Assembly (NCBI GenBank): GCA_019348445.1
Contig: JAHWJK010000001.1
Span: 1-25,193 of the forward strand
Length of the DNA stretch: 25,193 nt
Source: Actinomycetota bacterium
Lineage (GTDB): Bacteria > Actinomycetota > CADDZG01 > WHSQ01
Reading direction: 5' to 3'
Shown here: positions 21,131 through 25,193 of the stretch, piece after piece
How positions within the stretch are numbered: position 1 is the first letter of the stretch
Layout: every line of letters begins with the position of its first letter
Program-made: the position numbers and the translations under genes
Notes under the pieces: model-generated
What the model saw: only the letters and a program-made list of their open reading frames with translations
Database searches by the model: none
What the model was told of the DNA's origin: nothing

Positions 21131-22152
21131 CACGCAGCCCTGTTGAAGAGCCGGACGTTGTTCAACGGCACGGGCTGTGCACCGAGCTGGTATTTGTAGC
21201 GTTCCTGACCTCTTAGGAAATCGAACTTCGTCAGGCCGCGGTCGATCGAGTCTTCGATAAGGCGAGAAACCAGAACCACTCCAGGAGAGAGCCGCTTCAT
21301 CTCCGGCTCGTACGCGGAATTGTAGAGATAGAACCTGCCGCCGAGTTCGAACGAGAACGTCGACGCCACCGGCAGACCCGCGATCTCCAAGAGGTCGATG
21401 CGCAACCAACCAAGAGGCATAAGCGAACGCGCGACGCGCTCGAAGAACGCTGCGACTTCGGGCTTCATGAAGTGACCCTTGTGTCCTTCCGCTCCACGAT
21501 GCATGTCGATGAAGTACTTCAGGTCTTCTTCGAGGCTCTCTTCGGTCGCGGTGCGGAACCTCAGATCCGGCGCCTCTCGCACGATCCGTCGGTTCTTGCG
21601 TTTCAACTCCCGACGTTCCTTCGGGTCGAGTGATTCGAGGTACGTCTCCCATGTCGTCGGCAGAAGCAGGATCGCCGACGTCTCTTCCTGCTCAACCTCG
21701 AACCGATATCCGTGGCGGTCCGCCCGTTCGATCAGGAACTCGCCGAAACCGAACGGCACCGGCATGTTGTGCGCGTCGAACTCGTCCCATTCGACCTCGT
21801 CTTTACCCAGCCACGAAACCAGAGCCTCCACCACGTCTTGCCGGTCCTCGACCGCACATATCGGGCCGAGGTAGTCGGTCAACTCGATGCCGCCGAGGAA
21901 CCGGAGGATCTTGCGGCCGCCGTCGTGCTTCCGGTACAGCGGAACGATCGCGACTAGCTCGCTACCGCGGCGCATCGTTAGGAGGAAAAGGTCCTTGCCC
22001 TGACCGAACTCCTCCCACCACACCCGATTCCACTCCGGTGTGGCGAAGATGTGGCGGTCGGGATCCCGCGTCAGCACTTCTTTCCATTGGGGCAGCTGGA
22101 AGCAGCGCTCGTCGCAGTCGAGCGTGAGATCGAGCGTCATAGTCGTCGTCAC
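21130..22152 (-). CDS. BioF2/FemAB-like GNAT acyltransferase
   Basis: The 340-residue protein fits the Acetyltransf_6 (BioF2-like, CelD/BcsL) group, a double-GNAT fold related to FemAB enzymes that add amino acids or acyl groups to envelope precursors. Recognisable parts are IFATPEWNRVWWEEFGQGKDLFLL at the start, AIVPLYRK, LDPKERRELKRKNRRI in the middle, and the C-terminal GRFYLYNSAYEPEMKRLSPGVVL and LTKFDFLRGQERYKYQLGA. The start is GTG 22152 or ATG 22140, with no strong ribosome-binding site. It overlaps the MshA-like gene by one base, so the two are co-translated; that suggests a shared glycoconjugate or thiol pathway, though MshD itself is a different GNAT type. Confidence 0.88.
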   Translation of the reverse strand: MTTTMTLDLTLDCDERCFQLPQWKEVLTRDPDRHIFATPEWNRVWWEEFGQGKDLFLLTMRRGSELVAIVPLYRKHDGGRKILRFLGGIELTDYLGPICAVEDRQDVVEALVSWLGKDEVEWDEFDAHNMPVPFGFGEFLIERADRHGYRFEVEQEETSAILLLPTTWETYLESLDPKERRELKRKNRRIVREAPDLRFRTATEESLEEDLKYFIDMHRGAEGHKGHFMKPEVAAFFERVARSLMPLGWLRIDLLEIAGLPVASTFSFELGGRFYLYNSAYEPEMKRLSPGVVLVSRLIEDSIDRGLTKFDFLRGQERYKYQLGAQPVPLNNVRLFNRAA

Positions 22153-22199
22153 AGTAGTCGTAAACGTTCGTCGGCTTGCAAAGAATCCCGCTGCGACGC

Positions 22200-22223
22200 A
22201 AAGAGCCCGCCTACCTGGCGGGC
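22200..22223 (-). terminator. intrinsic terminator after the HbhA-like gene
   Basis: GCCCGCC and GGCGGGC pair perfectly across a 5-nt loop (22205-22223), and the minus strand continues TCTTTG. It begins 21 bp after the HbhA-like stop and separates that operon from the acyltransferase gene. Confidence 0.8.
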
Positions 22224-22243
22224 CCTTCGATCAGCGATAGTTC

Positions 22244-22549
22244 CTATGAAGCTTTCGCGAAACGCTGAGCGATAGAACGCGTCGCCTGAACGTTCGCCTC
22301 GACAGCTTTGGACACGCTGGTGGTCGCAGCCTTTATCTGCGACCTGGCGGTCTTCGTCTGCGCAAGCGCTCGCTTCGTAGCGGCCGAGTTGCTGACCTTC
22401 TTCGAGAACGTGCGGCCACGCTTGATGACGTCGTCATACGCCTTCTGTGCGGCGACGGGGTCCGCGAGCTTCGTCAGCCGGGCGGCCTTCTCCACCGCTA
22501 GGTCACCGATGCCGACCGCGGCGTAGATGAGTTCCTGACCTTTCGCCAT
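22244..22549 (-). CDS. HbhA/phasin-like helical protein, 101 aa
   Basis: The protein is alanine- and lysine-rich and almost wholly helical. GQELIYAAVGIGDLAVEKA parallels the ALGAADLAL start of mycobacterial heparin-binding haemagglutinin, and AYDDVIKRGRTFSKKV parallels its YNELVERGEALLERL segment. HbhA binds host glycans and also associates with lipid bodies, so a phasin-like role is reasonable. At 101 residues it is about half the mycobacterial length and lacks the long Lys-Pro-Ala tail. ATG 22549 is chosen because GGAGG lies eight bases before it; a GTG at 22558 sits too close. It follows the XRE gene by 22 bp, the same order as Rv0474-Rv0475. Confidence 0.8.
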   Translation of the reverse strand: MAKGQELIYAAVGIGDLAVEKAARLTKLADPVAAQKAYDDVIKRGRTFSKKVSNSAATKRALAQTKTARSQIKAATTSVSKAVEANVQATRSIAQRFAKAS

Positions 22550-22571
22550 ACCTTTCACCTCCTCGGGTCGT

Positions 22572-22958
22572 TCAGTCTTCGATTACGTCCTGGACCGACG
22601 CCGCTCGCTCGAACGGCTCGACGTTGGACTCAACGTAGGAACGGTAGTGATCGATCAGCGCTTGCTTCTGGCGCTCTGTCATCGACGTGTCTTTAAGGAT
22701 CTCCGCCACGAGGTCGTGATCGCGGTCCTCTTCGAGGATCCCCGCCCGCACGTAGAGCGTTTCAGCCGAGATGCGGAGAGCTTTTGCGATCGACTGGAGG
22801 ATCTCCGCCGACGGCTTTCGGAGACCCCGTTCGATCTGCGACAGATAGGGGTTGGATATGCCGGCGAGATCCGACAACTTGCGGAGGGACAGCCGAGCTC
22901 CGCGACGTTGTTCGCGGATGAACGAACCTAGGTCCTCCAGCTTCATCCGTGCCGTCAT
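22572..22958 (-). CDS. XRE-family regulator (Rv0474 type)
   Basis: An N-terminal helix-turn-helix (LGSFIREQRRGARLSLRKLSDLAGISNPYLSQIERGLRKPSAEILQSIAKAL, about 10-65) is followed by a short helical domain (SAETLYVRAGILEEDRDHDLVAEILKDTSMTERQKQALIDHYRSYVE) that occurs in the actinobacterial regulator placed before hbhA. It lacks the large C-terminal domain of RamB/PrpR. ATG 22958 is preceded by GGAGG at eight bases; a GTG one codon upstream is possible. A palindromic element at 22993-23026 lies just upstream and may be its own operator. It probably controls the HbhA-like gene with which it forms an operon. Confidence 0.92.
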   Translation of the reverse strand: MTARMKLEDLGSFIREQRRGARLSLRKLSDLAGISNPYLSQIERGLRKPSAEILQSIAKALRISAETLYVRAGILEEDRDHDLVAEILKDTSMTERQKQALIDHYRSYVESNVEPFERAASVQDVIED

Positions 22959-22992
22959 CACGTCCGCCTCCTGCTCCGCTTGCTCTTATACA

Positions 22993-23026
22993 GTTATTGC
23001 ATAACAGTTGCAAGCAATCCTGCTAC
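22993..23026 (-). promoter_or_regulatory. operator candidate before the XRE gene
   Basis: GTTAT-TGC-ATAAC (22993-23005) is a palindrome with 5-bp arms. TTGCAAGCA (23008-23016) and TGCTAC (23021-23026) follow. The latter pair also occurs before the acyl-CoA ligase gene at a similar distance from the start codon. The 195 bp between 22959 and 23153 otherwise holds only promoter sequence for the divergent genes. Confidence 0.5.
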
Positions 23027-23153
23027 GAGCAGTGGTCGAGAAATGCTCCCGGAACGATTGGCACGGCGTAATTCGGGTAACAACTGACTACGAAGAGTAG
23101 CCATCGCCTGACTTAGGGCAGGGGTCGGCGAGTGACACGGAGAACCTGTAGAT

Positions 23154-23789
23154 ATGGGCACCACTACCGCTACGCGATCGGTCGTCGTCGGGCTGCTCCT
23201 TGCAGCCCTCGTGGCCGGTTCCCTCATTTCTTTCTCGCTCGTCGCGCGTCGCACGAACGACCCGACGGGCGCGACCATCACTGCGTCGCGACCGGACGGT
23301 GACGTCCCCGCGGTAGTCCTCGGTACCCGCATCGGCGAGGACGAGTCTTCGACGACGGTTCTCGAACCGATCCCGAGCATCGAGCTAGAACCGGCCCCGG
23401 CTGCTTCGCCGGGCCTGGCTGCTGCGCCGCCCCCTGCAGGCGACGAGGTGCTGGGGCAACGCTTCCGCAACGATGGCGGCGACGATCGGCTAAAGGCGCG
23501 CGACGCACGTACCAAATCACGTGACCCCCGCAAGGGCGACGACAAACGGAAGAGCAACGATAAACGCGGCAAGCAGCGCGACGAGCCCAAGGCCGCGGGC
23601 GCGCCGACGGCAGCGCGGACGTCGAGCAGTTGCGACTGCAAGTCGCGCCGCGAGCACACGCCGAACGGACACGCGTACGGCTACCACAAGGAGCGCTCGA
23701 GCAGCGGCTCTCAGGGGCTAGCGCGTGGACATGACAAAGCCAACGAGAACTCACAGGGCAAGGCCAAAGGCAAAACGAAGAAGAAGTAG
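23154..23789 (+). CDS. exported or membrane-anchored low-complexity basic protein, 211 aa
   Basis: An N-terminal hydrophobic segment (SVVVGLLLAALVAGSLISFSLV, residues 9-30) acts as signal anchor. The rest is disordered: an Ala/Pro-rich stretch with APAASPGLAAAPPPA, then a long Lys/Arg/Asp-rich part, an SCDCKSRREH motif near residue 160, and an end with Gly, His, Asn and Lys (HDKANENSQGKAKGKTKKK). The basic outer tail could bind cell-wall polyanions. No family is recognised. GGAG lies about 11 bases before ATG 23154. It is divergent from the XRE gene and convergent with rsiG, three bases apart. Confidence 0.78.
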   Translation: MGTTTATRSVVVGLLLAALVAGSLISFSLVARRTNDPTGATITASRPDGDVPAVVLGTRIGEDESSTTVLEPIPSIELEPAPAASPGLAAAPPPAGDEVLGQRFRNDGGDDRLKARDARTKSRDPRKGDDKRKSNDKRGKQRDEPKAAGAPTAARTSSSCDCKSRREHTPNGHAYGYHKERSSSGSQGLARGHDKANENSQGKAKGKTKKK

Positions 23790-23792
23790 GCC

Positions 23793-24341
23793 CTAGCTCA
23801 GCAGCTTCGAGGGATCCTCTTCGCCACTCGTGTATCTACGAACGATCTCGGCCTGGATCTGATCCAGAACGTCGTGCACGGTTTTGCGGCGCGCCGAGAG
23901 CGTCTGTTCGTGCTCGGCGAGCGATTCGATACTCGACCGGATCTCGGACTCGGGCAACTTCGTCAGACGCGCCAACGTGTCGGCTCCAACGATCTCCTCG
24001 ACGCGGCGGCGAGGACGCTGCGCGGAGGCCGGCACCGAGAGATCTGGTACGCGCGACGGAAGAGGGCCACTGTCGTTGTCACCGGCGTCGTCGTCCGCAA
24101 GGATGTTCGCGAGCCGCGACATGACGTCCCCCTCGACTCGGCCCGCGCGGTGGTCGAGCTCCGCGGTCAGGATGTCGATCCGCGCTTGCGTCAGCCTGCG
24201 TTCGAACGAGATGTCGTTCTCGTAGGCCTGCGCCTCTCTCCTCATGTCCTGAAGCTGGTCCATCGTCCGCGCCTGGAGATCCGTCACGTAAGAGGGATCC
24301 GCGATGCGGTCCGACAACCTCCGCTCCAGTTGCTCGCTCAT
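23793..24341 (-). CDS. rsiG: RsiG-type c-di-GMP-responsive anti-sigma factor
   Basis: RsiG of Streptomyces (formerly AmfC) binds cyclic di-GMP and then holds the sporulation sigma factor WhiG. Its ligand signature is E-x3-S-x2-R-x3-Q-x3-D on each of two antiparallel helices. This 182-residue protein has it exactly once, Glu41, Ser45, Arg48, Gln52 and Asp56 (ENDISFERRLTQARID), and again with His for Gln at Glu145, Ser149, Arg152, His156 and Asp160. An acidic, proline-containing linker (about 82-105) separates the helices. ATG 24341 is chosen, with GAGGAG 12 bases before; GTG 24386 would overlap the upstream gene. No WhiG-like sigma factor is in the window. Confidence 0.88.
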   Translation of the reverse strand: MSEQLERRLSDRIADPSYVTDLQARTMDQLQDMRREAQAYENDISFERRLTQARIDILTAELDHRAGRVEGDVMSRLANILADDDAGDNDSGPLPSRVPDLSVPASAQRPRRRVEEIVGADTLARLTKLPESEIRSSIESLAEHEQTLSARRKTVHDVLDQIQAEIVRRYTSGEEDPSKLLS

Positions 24342-24363
24342 GTCCGAAGCGTACTCCTCAGCC

Positions 24364-25176
24364 TCACGAAAGGCCCAGGACGTCACGCGCGACGTCCGGT
24401 GCAGCTATGTCGCGCCCTCCGATCGTCGCCATGTGCGCGACGCGGCGGATGAGTTGAGCGTTCGACTCCGCGACCACCCCCGGCTCGAAATAGCGGACGT
24501 CCTCGAATCCCGTTCGAACGTGGCCGCCGGATGCGATGGCCTGTTCCGTCACCAGAAGATGAGCGCGCCCGATCCCAGTTGCGCTCCACGACGCCCCTTC
24601 GGGAAGGTGGTCTCTTAGGAACCCGATCGCGTCATCCCATGCCGGGAGCGCCCCCGGGACACCGAGCACGAAGTCGTAGTGCTGGTGATGATCCGCCGAC
24701 ATCTCCTCGTACAGCGCCGCGGCGGTCCCGATCATCCCGGCGTCGAAGATCTCGAACTCCGGCGTGATCCCCAACGCCAGCATCCGGTCGTAGAACCGTC
24801 GCACGAGCGGAAGGGGATTCAAGAACACGTCGTCGCCGAAGTTGACGGTGCCGGTTGTGAGGGTCGCCATCTCGGGGCGCAACTCGAGCGGTGCAAACCT
24901 CGCCTCCTCGGGATCTCCTACCGCACCCCCACTGCTGAACTGGACGATCAGATCGGTCGCGGACGTGATCGCGTCGTGCGCAGCCCGGTAGACGTCCACG
25001 TCCATGGTCGGTTCTCCCGAGGGACCACGGACGTGTAGGTGGTAGATGGACGCTCCTGCAGCCCGGCACTCGACGGCATCGCGTGCCAGCTCGTCCGGAG
25101 TGATCGGGAGGTTGGGCTGTTGCTCTTTCGTCAGCTCCGCGCCGACCGCAGCAACCGTGATGATGAGCGGGTCCAC
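24364..25176 (-). CDS. beta-keto acid cleavage enzyme (BKACE, Kce family)
   Basis: BKACE enzymes (DUF849) condense a beta-keto acid with acetyl-CoA and split it to acetoacetate and a new CoA ester; Kce acts on 3-keto-5-aminohexanoate in lysine fermentation. The zinc-binding pair His46 and His48 (IYHLHVR) and Glu225 (VRTGFEDVRY) fall at the positions used in Kce, and the FSSGGAVGDPEE and FEIFDAGMIG blocks are family-like. The length of 270 residues is normal. GTG 25176 is the start, with no clear ribosome-binding site in the 17 bases that remain. No lysine-fermentation partners are visible, so its keto acid is unknown. Confidence 0.92.
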   Translation of the reverse strand: MDPLIITVAAVGAELTKEQQPNLPITPDELARDAVECRAAGASIYHLHVRGPSGEPTMDVDVYRAAHDAITSATDLIVQFSSGGAVGDPEEARFAPLELRPEMATLTTGTVNFGDDVFLNPLPLVRRFYDRMLALGITPEFEIFDAGMIGTAAALYEEMSADHHQHYDFVLGVPGALPAWDDAIGFLRDHLPEGASWSATGIGRAHLLVTEQAIASGGHVRTGFEDVRYFEPGVVAESNAQLIRRVAHMATIGGRDIAAPDVARDVLGLS

Positions 25177-25193
25177 CCGCTGAAGTTAGCCGC

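Overview
The window is GC-rich and gene-dense and reads as chromosome of an actinobacterium (phylum Actinomycetota). Lineage markers are a WhiB-family iron-sulfur regulator, a BldC-like DNA-binding protein, a MarP-type periplasmic protease, a 33-residue bS22/AURKAIP1-type ribosomal protein, an MshA-like glycosyltransferase, an HbhA-like protein with its XRE regulator, and an RsiG-type anti-sigma factor. From memory, several of these sit together in Mycobacterium tuberculosis (Rv0474-Rv0475, Rv0486, Rv0498, Rv0500-Rv0502), so this looks like a rearranged version of an old actinobacterial neighbourhood. Genus and class cannot be told. I see no tRNA, rRNA, CRISPR array, transposase or phage gene.

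Layout. 1-1,000: a weakly coding stretch with small hypothetical genes, a 24-bp direct repeat and hairpins. 1,043-5,654: CcdA, a Crp/Fnr regulator with a hairpin-rich leader, a fatty acyl-CoA ligase, a TIM-barrel sugar-phosphate isomerase-like protein and a stand-alone receiver protein. 5,659-7,858 (minus): epimerase, acyltransferase with an N-terminal Cys/His motif, and a possible 31-residue membrane peptide. 7,919-11,238: SAM hydrolase/adenosyltransferase, WhiB, bS22, a Clp1/Grc3-like polynucleotide kinase, BldC-like protein and a phosphatase-like protein. 11,294-14,562 (plus): a three-gene surface-glycan operon (methyltransferase, multi-span glycopolymer protein, GT2). 14,616-17,294 (minus): AcuC-type deacetylase, small membrane protein, MarP-type protease. 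17,306-19,587: GNAT and proC facing a proline dehydrogenase. 19,588-19,864: a gene-free stretch with strong RNA structure. 19,865-22,958 (minus): MshA-like glycosyltransferase, BioF2/FemAB-like acyltransferase, HbhA-like protein and XRE regulator. 23,154-25,176: a lysine-rich exported protein, RsiG and a beta-keto acid cleavage enzyme.

Themes. Cell-envelope work dominates: glycan assembly, acyl transfer, periplasmic proteolysis and surface protein. A second theme is developmental or stress regulation (WhiB, BldC-like, RsiG, XRE, Crp, a receiver). A third is RNA and translation (bS22 and the Clp1-like kinase, 28 bp apart). The points most worth a second look are the exact c-di-GMP-binding signature in the RsiG homologue, the kinase-bS22 pair, a palindromic motif shared by the acyl-CoA ligase and XRE promoters, and a candidate structured RNA at 19,611-19,698.
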